This document shows positions 16,792 to 25,428 of a DNA stretch of 64,000 nucleotides, piece by piece. A program made the position numbers and the translations under genes. The DNA comes from Thermohalobaculum sp039027855 (lineage in GTDB: Bacteria; Pseudomonadota; Alphaproteobacteria; Rhodobacterales; Rhodobacteraceae). The notes below the pieces were generated by a model. The model was not told where the DNA came from. It saw only the letters and a list, made by a program, of their open reading frames with translations, and did no database searches. How positions within the stretch are numbered: the first letter of the stretch is position 1; the number at the start of each line of letters is the position of its first letter. The stretch is taken from contig JBCCJI010000002.1 in NCBI GenBank assembly GCA_039027855.1, forward strand, positions 124,001-188,000, written 5' to 3'.

Positions 16792-18293
16792 CCGGCGTTC
16801 TCCTGCTCGGTCGTATCGGTCGGTGTCTCGGGCGCAGGCCCGGCTGGCGCTGCGGGCGGGGGTGTGCGGGTGAGGTGACCGGTCACCGAGCGCTCGGGGA
16901 TCAGCCAGGTCTGCACGGCCGCCTGCACCTCCTCGGCCGTGATCGACGCGAACAGATCCGGATAATTCGCCACATCCTCGACCGAGAGACCGACGGCAAG
17001 GGCAGCGCCATAGAGCCTGGCGAGCGTGGCCTGGCTGTCCTGGGCATAGATCAGGTCGGCGCGGGCATTGCGCCTGATGCGCGCCATCTCCTCCTCGCTC
17101 GGTCCTTCAGCGGCGAGACGGGCAAGCTCGGCATCAAGATCCGCCTCGATCTCGTCGAGGCTGATGCCGGGTTTCGGCGCCGCATAAAGCCCGAAGGTCG
17201 AGAGATCGCGTGCGGTGGGGACGTACCAGGCAGCCGCTCCGAGGGCGCGCCCCTGGCCAAAGACCAGCGCTTGATCGAGGCGGCTGTTACGCCCCTCCGA
17301 CAGCGCGGCCGAGGCGAAGGAAAGTGCTGCCGAGGTCCGCGGATCGGTGCCATAGGACGGCACGGCATAGTAGCGCAGCACATATTCCTGACGCACGCGC
17401 GGATCGTCCATCTCGATCCGGCGGGCGGCCCGCTGCGGCGGCTCGGCCGGGCGCGGCTCGGGCGGGCGGCCCGCGGGTTCGAGCGGGCCGTAGTGCTCGC
17501 TGGCAAGGCGCTCGACCTCGTCGGCATCAACGCTGCCGGCGACGACGAGGATGGCATTGTCGGGCGCGTAGAACCGCTCGTAGAACGCCAGCGCGTCTTC
17601 CATACCCAGCGTCTCCATCTCGTGACGCCAGCCGATGATCGGCACGCCGTAGGGATGGTTTTGGTAGAGCGCGGTGCGCATCTGCTCACCGAACAGGGCG
17701 CCCGGATCATTGTCGGTCCGGCTCGAGCGCTCCTCCAGGATCACGTCGCGCTCGGTGCGGATGTGCTCCTCAGTCAGCCGGAGGTTGACCATGCGATCCG
17801 CCTCCATCGACATCACGAGGCCAAGACGATCGGCCGCGATGCGCTGGAAGTAGCCCGTGTAATCCCACGAGGTGAAGGCGTTATCCTGCCCGCCATTCTC
17901 AGCGATGATCTTCGAGAAGGCGCCATCGGGTATGGTGTCGGTGCCCTTGAACAGCAGGTGTTCCAGGAAATGCGCGATGCCCGATTTGCCCCAGGGCTCG
18001 TCCGCCGCGCCGACCGGGTACCAGACCATATGGGTGACGATGGGCGCGCGCCGGTCCTCGATCACGACGGCGCGCATGCCGTTATCCAGCGTGAAGACAT
18101 AGACGGGCTGATCGATGCTCGCCTCGATCCGCTCCGCCGCCACAGCGGGCGCCAGTGGCGCGAGGAGGAGCGCCACGGTGGTCACGAGGGCGGCGGTCGC
18201 CAGTGCAACAGTCATCGGGGCGGCGGCAATCAGCTTGGCGGGCAACAGCGGCGCGCGGCCCGGCGATGTCCGGGGCAGCGGGATCGGGCGCAT
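16788..18293 (-). CDS. M16-family zinc metallopeptidase, catalytic subunit
   Basis: A 501-residue exported peptidase. The zinc motif is GIAHFLEHLLFKGT (HxxEH), with a downstream metal Glu in the expected region around SMEADRM. The C-terminal half has RNSRLDQALV. I chose ATG 18293 because ACGGAGAG lies 8 bases upstream; it gives a long basic leader, then a hydrophobic stretch and a cleavage site after APAVAA. It is translated with the zinc-less partner downstream. The pair lies between lspA/ileS and mutL and may degrade peptides in the periplasm; the natural substrate is unknown. Confidence 0.9.
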   Translation of the reverse strand: MRPIPLPRTSPGRAPLLPAKLIAAAPMTVALATAALVTTVALLLAPLAPAVAAERIEASIDQPVYVFTLDNGMRAVVIEDRRAPIVTHMVWYPVGAADEPWGKSGIAHFLEHLLFKGTDTIPDGAFSKIIAENGGQDNAFTSWDYTGYFQRIAADRLGLVMSMEADRMVNLRLTEEHIRTERDVILEERSSRTDNDPGALFGEQMRTALYQNHPYGVPIIGWRHEMETLGMEDALAFYERFYAPDNAILVVAGSVDADEVERLASEHYGPLEPAGRPPEPRPAEPPQRAARRIEMDDPRVRQEYVLRYYAVPSYGTDPRTSAALSFASAALSEGRNSRLDQALVFGQGRALGAAAWYVPTARDLSTFGLYAAPKPGISLDEIEADLDAELARLAAEGPSEEEMARIRRNARADLIYAQDSQATLARLYGAALAVGLSVEDVANYPDLFASITAEEVQAAVQTWLIPERSVTGHLTRTPPPAAPAGPAPETPTDTTEQENAG

Positions 18294-18505
18294 GGGTCTC
18301 TCCGTGGCGGCCGACGGTGCTGCCGGCCCGCTGGAACATAGGGCGCGCTCAGCCTGGTCACCACGGCGCTGGGGCGCGGCGTGACGCAGCAAGGCCCCGC
18401 TGCCCGATCACGATTGCGCTGGTTCCTCCGCGACCCCTAGGCCAGGCGGGCCGTGCCACAACCGCTGCGGTGGCCCGAAGAACGGTCCGACGACCGATCA
18501 GACAA

Positions 18506-19111
18506 CTATTGCGTGGCCTCTGCTTCAGGCTGCGGCGCGACGGCGTCTGGATCACTCGGGGCGCGAACGCCCTCGCGCTGCAAGCGGCGGCTTTCGGCAA
18601 CCGGATCGACCAGGTTCTCGGTATCCTCCGCGGGTTCCTCGCCGCTCAAGAGCTCCAGCACCGTCGGCGGCTGGAAGGGCGCATTCGCCTCAGCCTCGGC
18701 ATCGGCCGCCGCATCCGCCTGCAGCGCCGCGCGCACGTCGAGATCCGGATCCCGCTCACGCGCGGCGGCGGCCAGCAGCGCGGCTTCGCCTTGGCTGGGA
18801 TCGGCGGCGGCATTGCGCTGCTGCCCGGCATTGCCGAGCAACGCCTCCTCCGCCTTGGCCAGCGGATCGGGGTTCAGCGGCGAGGGCGCACCCGGCTGAG
18901 GCGTCGGCAGCGCCGCCGGCTGCCCACTCCGCACGCTCTCGGGCACCTCAAGCGGTGCGCGCGAGATCACCATGAACTCGTCAGGCGCGGGTGGCGTGGT
19001 AAAGGCGTCGAGCGGGTTGCCGATCTGGTCGCATCCGGCGAGGGCCAGGGTCGCGACGCCGACAAGGGCCAGGCGGCGAAGGGCGATGGGGCGGGTGTCG
19101 ATACGGCTCAT
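18506..19111 (-). CDS. DUF3035-type lipoprotein
   Basis: A 201-residue lipoprotein. I chose ATG 19111 (GGAG 12 bases upstream); it opens with a lipobox signal ending LALAGC, so Cys is the likely lipidated residue 1 of the mature protein. Just after it is the conserved PPAPDEFMVISRAPLEVPE that marks the DUF3035 family; the remainder is Ala/Glu/Pro-rich and low in complexity. It sits directly after lspA, whose product processes such lipoproteins, and before the M16 pair, an order conserved in Rhodobacterales as I recall it. Function unknown; an envelope role is the only safe guess. Confidence 0.8.
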   Translation of the reverse strand: MSRIDTRPIALRRLALVGVATLALAGCDQIGNPLDAFTTPPAPDEFMVISRAPLEVPESVRSGQPAALPTPQPGAPSPLNPDPLAKAEEALLGNAGQQRNAAADPSQGEAALLAAAARERDPDLDVRAALQADAAADAEAEANAPFQPPTVLELLSGEEPAEDTENLVDPVAESRRLQREGVRAPSDPDAVAPQPEAEATQ

Positions 19112-19162
19112 GCTGGCAGTCTCCGTCACATCAGGGGCCGTCATGGCAGGCGCGGCCGGCTG

Positions 19163-19717
19163 TCAGGCGCGCCAGGCAAGGAACATTGCCCCCGCAAAGA
19201 TCGCCACATCGGCCACGTTAAACGCATAAGGGTTGTCGATACCGCAACAGGACATGTTGAGAAAGTCCGCGACGGCACCGTATTGCACGCGGTCCCAGGC
19301 GTTTCCCAGCGCGCCACCGGCGACGATACCGGCCGCCAGCACCATTGAACGCTCTCCCCGCCGCGTGACCCAGCGCGTGATCGCCGCCGAGACAATGACC
19401 GCAAGCGCCACGAGACCCCAGCGCAGCGCCGGCTCGTCGCCCGCGAACAGACCGAAATTGATGCCCCGGTTCCAGGCCATCACAAAGGTGAGATAGGGCG
19501 GCATCACCTCGATCACGAGGCGGTTGCCGAGGTCCATGACATCGACCACCCACCATTTGGTCGCGCGATCCACGATCAGGATGATCGCGCCCGTCCGGAG
19601 CACGAGCGACAGCGCCGCGCCGGGCGTCATTGGCGCCTGGGGTGTCACCGCCGCCGTCTCGCCGGTCTTGGCCGCCGGCTTCTGGCCCGGTTTGGAGCTC
19701 GGGACCTCCCCGGCCAT
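19163..19717 (-). CDS. lspA: Lipoprotein signal peptidase (signal peptidase II)
   Basis: A 184-residue inner-membrane aspartyl protease that removes signal peptides from diacylglyceryl-modified prolipoproteins. Conserved boxes are DRATKWWV, AWNRGINFGLF, GGALGNAWDRVQYGAVADFLN (first catalytic Asp in VADF) and FNVADVAIFAG (second Asp). Four membrane segments fit the family. The N-terminal ~30 residues (Pro/Ala/Lys-rich) are an extension; ATG 19630 would give the usual length, but ATG 19717 lies only 3 bases after the ileS stop and is the likelier coupled start. The immediately following gene encodes a lipoprotein. Confidence 0.95.
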   Translation of the reverse strand: MAGEVPSSKPGQKPAAKTGETAAVTPQAPMTPGAALSLVLRTGAIILIVDRATKWWVVDVMDLGNRLVIEVMPPYLTFVMAWNRGINFGLFAGDEPALRWGLVALAVIVSAAITRWVTRRGERSMVLAAGIVAGGALGNAWDRVQYGAVADFLNMSCCGIDNPYAFNVADVAIFAGAMFLAWRA

Positions 19718-19720
19718 GGC

Positions 19721-22700
19721 TCAGCTCGCTACCGGCACGGGCACGCCAAGCGCGTCGAGCGCCTCGGCACAGCGACCGCAGGTCTCGGGATAGGCCGTCG
19801 TGCCGACATCGGGCAGGATGCGCCAGCAGCGGGCGCATTTGCGGCCCTTGGCATGCGCGAAGGTGACGCCGAGGCCCGCGGCGATGCTGTCCTCCAGCGT
19901 GAAAGCGCCTTCGGGCGGGGTCTCCGCCCGCACCTCGATGTCGCTGGTGATGCAAAGCTCGGCCATGTCGAGACCGATCAGCGCTTCGGCCGTGTCGCCC
20001 TGGCCGACATGAAGGATGGGCGCCGCCTCCAGCGAGGCGCCGATGATCTTGTCGGCGCGGGCACGCTCCAGCGCCCCGGTCACCACGCGGCGCGCGCGGC
20101 GGACCAGCCGCCACTTCGCCGCCAGCGCATCGTCGCGCCACTCGGCCGGCGTCTCGACGAAATCGACGAGATGGACCGACACGGGGTCGCCCGCCGCCGT
20201 CGTCTCGCCGTGGCGCGAGAGCCAGACCTCCTCCATCGTGAAGACCAGGATCGGCGCGAGCCAGGTCGTGAGCCGAGCGAACAGCGCATCCATCACCGTC
20301 AGGCAGGCCCGCCTGCGCATGCTGTCGGGCGCATCGCAGTACAGCGCGTCCTTCCGCACATCGAAGTAGAAGGCCGAGAGATCGCCGGTGACGAAGTTGA
20401 ACAGCGTCGAGAACACCGCCTGGTAGTCGAAGGCGCGGTATCCTTTTCGCACCTCGCCATCCAGCTCGGCCAGGCGATGCAGCACCCAGCGCTCCAGCTC
20501 GGGCATCTCGGCGGGCTCGACCGCCGTCGCCGGGTCCCAGCCCTCCAGCGCGCCCAGCATATAGCGGAACCCGTTGCGCAGCCGGCGATAGCTGTCGGCC
20601 GTGCCCTTCAGGATCTCGGGCCCGATGCGCTGATCGGCGGTGAAATCGGTCTGCGCCACCCAGAGCCGCAGGATATCGGCGCCATATTGGCGGATGACCT
20701 CCTCGGGGGCGGTGATGTTGCCCAGAGACTTGGACATCTTGTTGCCCTTCTCGTCGAGCGTGAAGCCATGCGTCACGACCGATTTGTAGGGCGCCCGCCC
20801 GCGCGTCCCGCAGGCCTGGAGCAGCGAGGAATGGAACCAGCCGCGATGCTGGTCGGTCCCCTCCAGGTAGACATCCGCCGGCCACACCCCGTCGTCGCGG
20901 TCGCGCATGACAAAGGCATGGGTCGAGCCTGAATCGAACCAGACATCGAGGATGTCGTCCACCTTCTCCCAGGTCTTGGCATCGGCCACGCCGTCGAGGA
21001 ACCGCTCGCGCGCGCCCTCGGCATACCAGGCATCGGCGCCCTCGGCCCGGAATGCCTCGACAATGCGCGCGTTGACGCTCTCGTCGCGGAGCAGCTCGAC
21101 ATTGCCCTCCGCGTCGCGGCGCATGAAACAGGCCAGCGGCACGCCCCAGGCGCGCTGGCGGCTCAGCACCCAGTCGGGCCGTGCCTCGACCATCGAATAG
21201 AGCCGGTTGCGCCCGGCGCGGGGCGTCCACTCGACCAGCTTGTCGATCGAGGCCAGCGCCCGCTCGCGGATCGTCGCCCCATGCTCGCCCATGCCGTCGT
21301 CAAGCTTGTGGTCGATGGAGGCCAGCCATTGCGGGCGATTGAGCCGGATCACCGGCGCCTTGGAGCGCCAGGAATGCGCGTCCGAGATCGTCTGGCGCCG
21401 CGTGGCGGCCAGTTTGCCGACGTCCTTCAGCGCGGCGATCACCGCCTTGTTTGCGTCGCCCTCCTTGCCCTTGCGGTTCAGGATGTACTTGCCGCCGAAC
21501 AGCGGCACGGTCTCCACGAAGCCGCCATCGGGCCCCACATTGTGCGTGATCCGGTCCAGCATCCCGTGGCTTCGGAACAGGTCGTAGTCGTCCTCACCGT
21601 GGGAGGGCGCGCAGTGGACAAAGCCCGAACCGGTATCGTCGGTGACAAAATCGCCCTCGAGCAGCGGCACGTCGTAGTCCCAGAAGCCTTCGCCGCCCTC
21701 GATCCCGCGCAGGGGATGGGCGCAGACGAGCCCCGAGAGGTCGTTCGCCGTCACATCACGCAAGCGCTTATACTGCGCGGGCTCCAACCTGGCGCGCTGG
21801 AAGATGCCCTCGGCCAAGGCGTCGGCCATCACCAGCCGCTCGCCCTCTCCGATCCAGTTGCCCTCGGGCGCGTCGGTGACATCGTAGAGCCCATAGGCGA
21901 TGTCGGCGCCAAAGCTGATCGCGCGGTTGGACGGGATCGTCCAGGGCGTGGTCGTCCAGATCACCACCGCGGCGCCATCCAGATCGCCGAGTGCGCCGAG
22001 ATGGCCGGTCGCATCCTCGGCCGCGACGCGCGGCGCCTCGGTCCGGCCAAGCACCGGGAACTTCACCCAGATCGTGTCGACCTCGCGGTCGTGGTACTCG
22101 ACCTCGGCCTCGGCCAACGCCGTCTGCTCCATCGGCGACCACATCACCGGTTTCGAGCCCTGATAGAGGCTGCCGTTCATCACGAACCGGTGGAACTCGG
22201 CCGCAATCGTCGCCTCGGCCTCATAGCTCATGGTCAGATACGGGGCTTCCCAGTTGCCCGTCACGCCGAGGCGCTTGAACTCCGCGGTCTGGACCTTGAC
22301 CCATTCGGCGGCGAAATCGCGGCATTCGCCGCGCAGCTCGTTCACCGGCACGTCGTCCTTAGACTTGCCCTTGGCGCGGTATTTCTCCTCGATTTTCCAC
22401 TCGATCGGCAGGCCGTGGCAGTCCCAGCCGGGCACGTAGCGGCTGTCATAGCCCAGCATCTGGTGCGAGCGGACAACGAAGTCCTTCAGGATCTTGTTCA
22501 GCGCGTGGCCGATATGCAGGTGCCCGTTCGCATAGGGCGGGCCGTCATGCAGGGCAAAGGGCGGCCGGGTGCCAGGCGTTGCGGCGGCGCTCGCGCGGAG
22601 GCGGTGGTAGACATCGATCTCTGCCCAGCGCGCCAGCCAGCCGGGCTCGCGCTTCGGCAGGCCCGCCCGCATCGGGAAATCGGGGCTCGGCAGGAAAAGC

Positions 22701-22765
22701 GTGTCGCGATAGTCGGGACCGGTCTTTTCGGCCGGGGGATTGGCTGCCTGAGTATCGGCGCTCAT
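19721..22765 (-). CDS. ileS: Isoleucyl-tRNA synthetase
   Basis: A 1014-residue class Ia aminoacyl-tRNA synthetase charging tRNA-Ile. The HIGH motif is HLHIGHALNK (residues 82-90), the KMSKS motif is GNKMSKSLGN (~675), and the CP1 editing domain lies between them. The C-terminus has two CxxC pairs (KCARCW and CGRCAEAL) forming the zinc ribbon typical of the eubacterial, mupirocin-sensitive type. It is the first gene of the ileS-lspA-DUF3035-M16-M16 string. Length and all motifs are intact. Confidence 0.97.
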   Translation of the reverse strand: MSADTQAANPPAEKTGPDYRDTLFLPSPDFPMRAGLPKREPGWLARWAEIDVYHRLRASAAATPGTRPPFALHDGPPYANGHLHIGHALNKILKDFVVRSHQMLGYDSRYVPGWDCHGLPIEWKIEEKYRAKGKSKDDVPVNELRGECRDFAAEWVKVQTAEFKRLGVTGNWEAPYLTMSYEAEATIAAEFHRFVMNGSLYQGSKPVMWSPMEQTALAEAEVEYHDREVDTIWVKFPVLGRTEAPRVAAEDATGHLGALGDLDGAAVVIWTTTPWTIPSNRAISFGADIAYGLYDVTDAPEGNWIGEGERLVMADALAEGIFQRARLEPAQYKRLRDVTANDLSGLVCAHPLRGIEGGEGFWDYDVPLLEGDFVTDDTGSGFVHCAPSHGEDDYDLFRSHGMLDRITHNVGPDGGFVETVPLFGGKYILNRKGKEGDANKAVIAALKDVGKLAATRRQTISDAHSWRSKAPVIRLNRPQWLASIDHKLDDGMGEHGATIRERALASIDKLVEWTPRAGRNRLYSMVEARPDWVLSRQRAWGVPLACFMRRDAEGNVELLRDESVNARIVEAFRAEGADAWYAEGARERFLDGVADAKTWEKVDDILDVWFDSGSTHAFVMRDRDDGVWPADVYLEGTDQHRGWFHSSLLQACGTRGRAPYKSVVTHGFTLDEKGNKMSKSLGNITAPEEVIRQYGADILRLWVAQTDFTADQRIGPEILKGTADSYRRLRNGFRYMLGALEGWDPATAVEPAEMPELERWVLHRLAELDGEVRKGYRAFDYQAVFSTLFNFVTGDLSAFYFDVRKDALYCDAPDSMRRRACLTVMDALFARLTTWLAPILVFTMEEVWLSRHGETTAAGDPVSVHLVDFVETPAEWRDDALAAKWRLVRRARRVVTGALERARADKIIGASLEAAPILHVGQGDTAEALIGLDMAELCITSDIEVRAETPPEGAFTLEDSIAAGLGVTFAHAKGRKCARCWRILPDVGTTAYPETCGRCAEALDALGVPVPVAS

Positions 22766-23115
22766 CGGTATGCTCCGGAAGTCTCCGCCATCGATCCGGC
22801 GGGCATGTCATGGCTGTCTTGGTCCGCGAGAGAGATCGCGGTGGGTCTGTCGGGCACGGCCCTGGTCCCGGCGCCGCTCAGCGGGCCGGGCCGGTAATTC
22901 GCGTCTGCCCTGCCCATATCGAGCCAGCGGCCGCGAGGTGCATCGCCCACATCCAGCACATGAGCCGCGTCATAGCGGGGAGCGGGGCGCGGGTAAAGCG
23001 GGCCGAACGCCGCTCAAGCCGGCTCACGTCGGCGTCAGCGCCAGGCGACAGCCTGACGCCGAGCCCCATATCACCGCCTCACATGATTGCAGACTGTCAT
23101 CGATGAGGCCTAGCG
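22766..23115. other. Divergent intergenic region between ileS and DUF547 gene
   Basis: 350 bases with no gene I can support. It must hold the leftward ileS promoter and the rightward promoter of the DUF547 gene, but I find no hexamers good enough to name. One clear structure is an inverted repeat, CGGCGTCAG (23030-23038) with CTGACGCCG (23053-23061), 14-base loop, 55 bases before the DUF547 start. No T-run follows it. It may be an operator or a leader hairpin. Confidence 0.5.
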
Positions 23116-23994
23116 ATGTCCGACCGTGCGACCGCCACCCTGCCCGCAACCGCCCTGGATCGGCGAAGCTTTCTTGCCCTTGGCGCGGGGATGATGGTGG
23201 CGGGCGCCGCGACCGGCGCACCGCGCGCGGCAAGCGCTGGCCCCGCCTCAAAGTTGATCGACGACCGCTGGACGCGCTTTGGCGATGCCGGCGATCCGGA
23301 CCAATCGGGCTGGGGCAGCTTTCTCGGCCGCTACCTCAAGCGCGGGCCGAGCGGTGTGATGCTCGTGGACTACAGCGGCGCGACCGCCAGCCGCGATGCG
23401 CTGAAGGGATACATCGACGCCCTGCAGGCGGTGCAGCCCACCACTCTGAGCCGCGATGCGGCGATGGCCTACTGGTTCAACATGTACAACGCCGTGACGA
23501 TCGACCTCGTCCTGGACGCCTGGCCGGTGGACAGCATCAAGAAGGTGCGCGGCGGCCTCTTCAATACCGGTCCCTGGGGTGACGATGTCGTGCGGGTCGA
23601 GGGGCAGGATCTCAGCCTCGACGATATCGAGCACGGAATCATGCGCCCGGTCTGGAACGACCCGCGGATCCACTACGGGGTGAACTGCGCCTCGATCGGC
23701 TGCCCAGATCTGGCCACGAAACCGTTCACTTCAGCCGATCTCGATACGATGCTGGACGCTGGCGCCCGCGCCTACACGGCGCACCCCCGCGGCGCGCGCC
23801 TTGAGGGGGGCGATGTGATCGTTTCGACCATTTACGACTGGTTTAACGAGGACTTCGGCGGCACCGAAGCCTCGATCCTAGCCCATATCGCCCAGTATGC
23901 GCCTGCCGACAAAGCCAACGAACTGAAGAAGAAAGGCGGTATCGATGACTACGAGTATGACTGGTCGATCAACGCCGTGAAATCAACGGCGTGA
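23116..23994 (+). CDS. Tat-exported DUF547 protein
   Basis: A 292-residue protein starting at ATG 23116. The leader LDRRSFLALGAGMMVAGAAT is a twin-arginine signal, cut near APRAASA, so the mature protein is periplasmic. The rest matches the DUF547 pattern: AYWFNMYNAVTIDLVLDAW, then IEHGIMRP, then HYGVNCASIGCPDL, with invariant Asn/Cys residues, and a C-terminal YDWFNEDF. The biochemical role of DUF547 is unknown; the conserved Asn, Glu-His and Cys cluster resembles an enzyme site. It stands alone, diverging from ileS and ending 18 bases before a convergent small ORF. Confidence 0.85.
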   Translation: MSDRATATLPATALDRRSFLALGAGMMVAGAATGAPRAASAGPASKLIDDRWTRFGDAGDPDQSGWGSFLGRYLKRGPSGVMLVDYSGATASRDALKGYIDALQAVQPTTLSRDAAMAYWFNMYNAVTIDLVLDAWPVDSIKKVRGGLFNTGPWGDDVVRVEGQDLSLDDIEHGIMRPVWNDPRIHYGVNCASIGCPDLATKPFTSADLDTMLDAGARAYTAHPRGARLEGGDVIVSTIYDWFNEDFGGTEASILAHIAQYAPADKANELKKKGGIDDYEYDWSINAVKSTA

Positions 23995-24012
23995 TCTCTT
24001 TCAGCAGCAACC

Positions 24013-24147
24013 TCAGGCTTGCTCGAAAACGAACTGCGCCTTCGGGAAATAGTCTTTGAGAATGCGATAGACATCGGCTGCATCGTCAGACGAATTGAAG
24101 CTGTACGCCAGGATGCACTGCCCGCCATCCCGAACGGAAAGTTTCAT
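24013..24147 (-). CDS. Small 44-residue protein, unknown function
   Basis: An ORF of 44 residues beginning MKLSVRDGGQCILAYSF and ending YFPKAQFVFEQA. Support for it being real: GAGGAG lies 9 bases upstream of ATG 24147, composition is normal for a soluble alpha/beta peptide, and a distinctly AT-rich, dyad-containing region precedes it. An in-frame upstream ATG at 24183 would give 56 residues, but the strong ribosome site favours the inner start. One Cys near residue 11 and the acidic stretch SSDDAADVYRIL are notable. I do not recognise a family. It converges with the DUF547 gene. Confidence 0.6.
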   Translation of the reverse strand: MKLSVRDGGQCILAYSFNSSDDAADVYRILKDYFPKAQFVFEQA

Positions 24148-24208
24148 CGCACGCTCCTCGCGGCGAGACTTAAGAGAACTCATGACACGCTCACTTTAAA
24201 ACCACCCA

Positions 24209-24247
24209 GTGAGAATGTGAGTAAATTGTGAATCCGATTCTCACAAT
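24209..24247 (-). promoter_or_regulatory. Dyad-rich operator-like region before the small ORF
   Basis: Two overlapping dyads: GTGAGAAT (24209-24216) with ATTCTCAC (24237-24244), and ATTGTGA (24225-24231) with TCACAAT (24241-24247). The second encloses GAATC-c-GATTC. The block is AT-rich in an otherwise GC-rich window. It lies 60-100 bases upstream of the small ORF's start and ~350 bases upstream of rpmI. I infer a protein-binding site governing the small ORF; the regulator is unknown. Confidence 0.5.
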
Positions 24248-24596
24248 GACGTTGCAAAATGGTACGACTTTGCGGCAGTGCCATCGCCAAAATGGACGGT
24301 GCCAAGGTACCGCCCTGAAACCTTTGCAGTTTTCCGGCTAACGTACCCCTCGCGCATGGCGTGCATGAGCTCGTTCCCCGGTTGTCACTGATACTTTATG
24401 GCAACGCGATCCCGGTCCCGGAATACCGACCAAGTGGGTGCTCGAATGCGCCGTGTGACCTTGTCATGGGAGGTGGGATCGGGTAGTGCCGCGCTCGCCG
24501 ACGGGGTGGCTTTGTCACTCCGACGGTTGGCTATTCGGGGAGCGCCGGCGAAAAGGGCTGCCGTGGGCTCCTACAACACGCCTAATGGAGAGTGAA
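24248..24596 (+). other. Long untranslated region before rpmI
   Basis: About 350 bases without a supportable gene. It should contain the rpmI-rplT-rpmJ promoter and a long leader. The infC gene that often precedes rpmI is not here, so this operon must have its own promoter. L20 represses its own mRNA in several bacteria, and a structured leader would fit, but I did not find a match to a named L20 leader by eye. Confidence 0.45.
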
Positions 24597-24794
24597 ATGC
24601 CCAAGATGAAGACCAAATCGGGCGCCAAGAAGCGGTTCAAGGTCACCGCCTCCGGTCGCGTGAAGGTCGCCCAGGCCGGCAAACGGCACGGGATGATCAA
24701 GCGCACGCCCAAGTTCATCCGCAACGCGCGCGGCACCACGGTTCTCTCGCCCCAGGACGAGAAGATCGTGAAGCAGTTCCTGCCCTACGCCTGA
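24597..24794 (+). CDS. rpmI: 50S ribosomal protein L35 (bL35)
   Basis: A 65-residue very basic protein starting MPKMKTKSGAKKRFKVTASG, the standard L35 N-terminus, and ending KQFLPYA. It binds 23S rRNA in the large subunit. ATG 24597 follows GGAGAG. The rplT gene begins 12 bases after its stop. Length and sequence are typical. Confidence 0.97.
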   Translation: MPKMKTKSGAKKRFKVTASGRVKVAQAGKRHGMIKRTPKFIRNARGTTVLSPQDEKIVKQFLPYA

Positions 24795-24806
24795 GGAGGA
24801 CGAGAG

Positions 24807-25181
24807 ATGCCCCGCGTAAAAGTTGGACCCGTCCGCGCCCGCCGCCACAAGAAGGTGCTCGAAGCGACCAAGGGCCATTACGGCGCCCGCTCGCGCAGCT
24901 TCCGCACCGCCAAGCAGTCTGCCGACCGGGCGCTGCAGTACCAGACCCGCGACCGCAAGGTGAAGAAGCGCACTTTCCGCGCGCTCTGGATCCAGCGGAT
25001 CAATGCGGCCGTCCGGGCCGAGGACGCGACACTCAGCTATAGCCGCTTCATCCATGGCCTGGACGAGGCCGGGATCGAGGTGGATCGCAAGGTGCTGGCC
25101 GATCTGGCCGTGCGCGAGCCCGAGGCTTTCGGGGCGATCGTCGCGCAGGCCAAGGCCGCACTCGACGCCCAGCCGGTCTGA
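24807..25181 (+). CDS. rplT: 50S ribosomal protein L20 (bL20)
   Basis: A 124-residue large-subunit assembly protein with the usual basic N-terminus (MPRVKVGPVRARRHKKVL) and the conserved FRALWIQRINAA and YSRFIHGL segments. In many bacteria it represses the rpmI-rplT operon by binding its leader. Strong GAGGA ribosome site. It is slightly longer than the ~118-residue norm because of the C-terminal Ala/Lys tail, which is common in alphaproteobacteria. The rpmJ gene starts 14 bases downstream. Confidence 0.97.
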   Translation: MPRVKVGPVRARRHKKVLEATKGHYGARSRSFRTAKQSADRALQYQTRDRKVKKRTFRALWIQRINAAVRAEDATLSYSRFIHGLDEAGIEVDRKVLADLAVREPEAFGAIVAQAKAALDAQPV

Positions 25182-25195
25182 GGAGGGGAACACCG

Positions 25196-25321
25196 ATGAA
25201 GATCAAGAACTCACTGCGTTCGCTGAAGAACCGGCACCGCGATTGCCGCGTCGTCCGCCGCAAGGGCCGTGTCTACGTGATCAACAAAACCCAGAAAAAG
25301 TTCAAGGCCCGCCAGGGCTGA
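25196..25321 (+). CDS. rpmJ: 50S ribosomal protein L36, C-minus type
   Basis: A 41-residue basic peptide beginning MKIKNSLRSLKNRHRDCRV and ending KFKARQG. It lacks the CxxC...CxxxxH zinc site of ordinary L36, having a single Cys, so it is the zinc-independent (YkgO-like) form. TGAGGAGGGG gives an excellent ribosome site overlapping the rplT stop. Being the last gene of rpmI-rplT-rpmJ is unusual next to E. coli, where L36 lies in the spc operon, but this form is normal for Rhodobacterales. Confidence 0.95.
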   Translation: MKIKNSLRSLKNRHRDCRVVRRKGRVYVINKTQKKFKARQG

Positions 25322-25371
25322 GAGCCGACCTAACGGCGACCCGAGGGACGCCCCCATAGGACACCATTGAG

Positions 25372-25405
25372 AAAGCCCCGGCAGCGCCGCTGCCGGGGCT
25401 TTTTA
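25372..25405 (+). terminator. Rho-independent terminator of the ribosomal-protein operon
   Basis: A perfect 14-bp stem: AAAGCCCCGGCAGC (25372-25385), loop gcc, GCTGCCGGGGCTTT (25389-25402), followed directly by TTATC with five T in a row across the stem end. It sits 50 bases after the rpmJ stop. Confidence 0.93.
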
Positions 25406-25428
25406 TCAGGCTCAGGGCAAATGTCGCA

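Noticed and set aside
19218..21230. 670-codon minus-strand frame overlapping ileS and lspA
   Set aside because: Second frame of ileS; Arg/Gly-rich and without motifs, while the ileS frame has HIGH, KMSKS and zinc motifs.
24019..24231. 70-codon plus-strand frame
   Set aside because: Overlaps the minus-strand small ORF, has no ribosome site and runs into the dyad region.
24370..24420. Strong rpmI promoter
   Set aside because: TTGTCA and TTTATG are visible but only 8 bases apart; no acceptable -35/-10 pairing was found.
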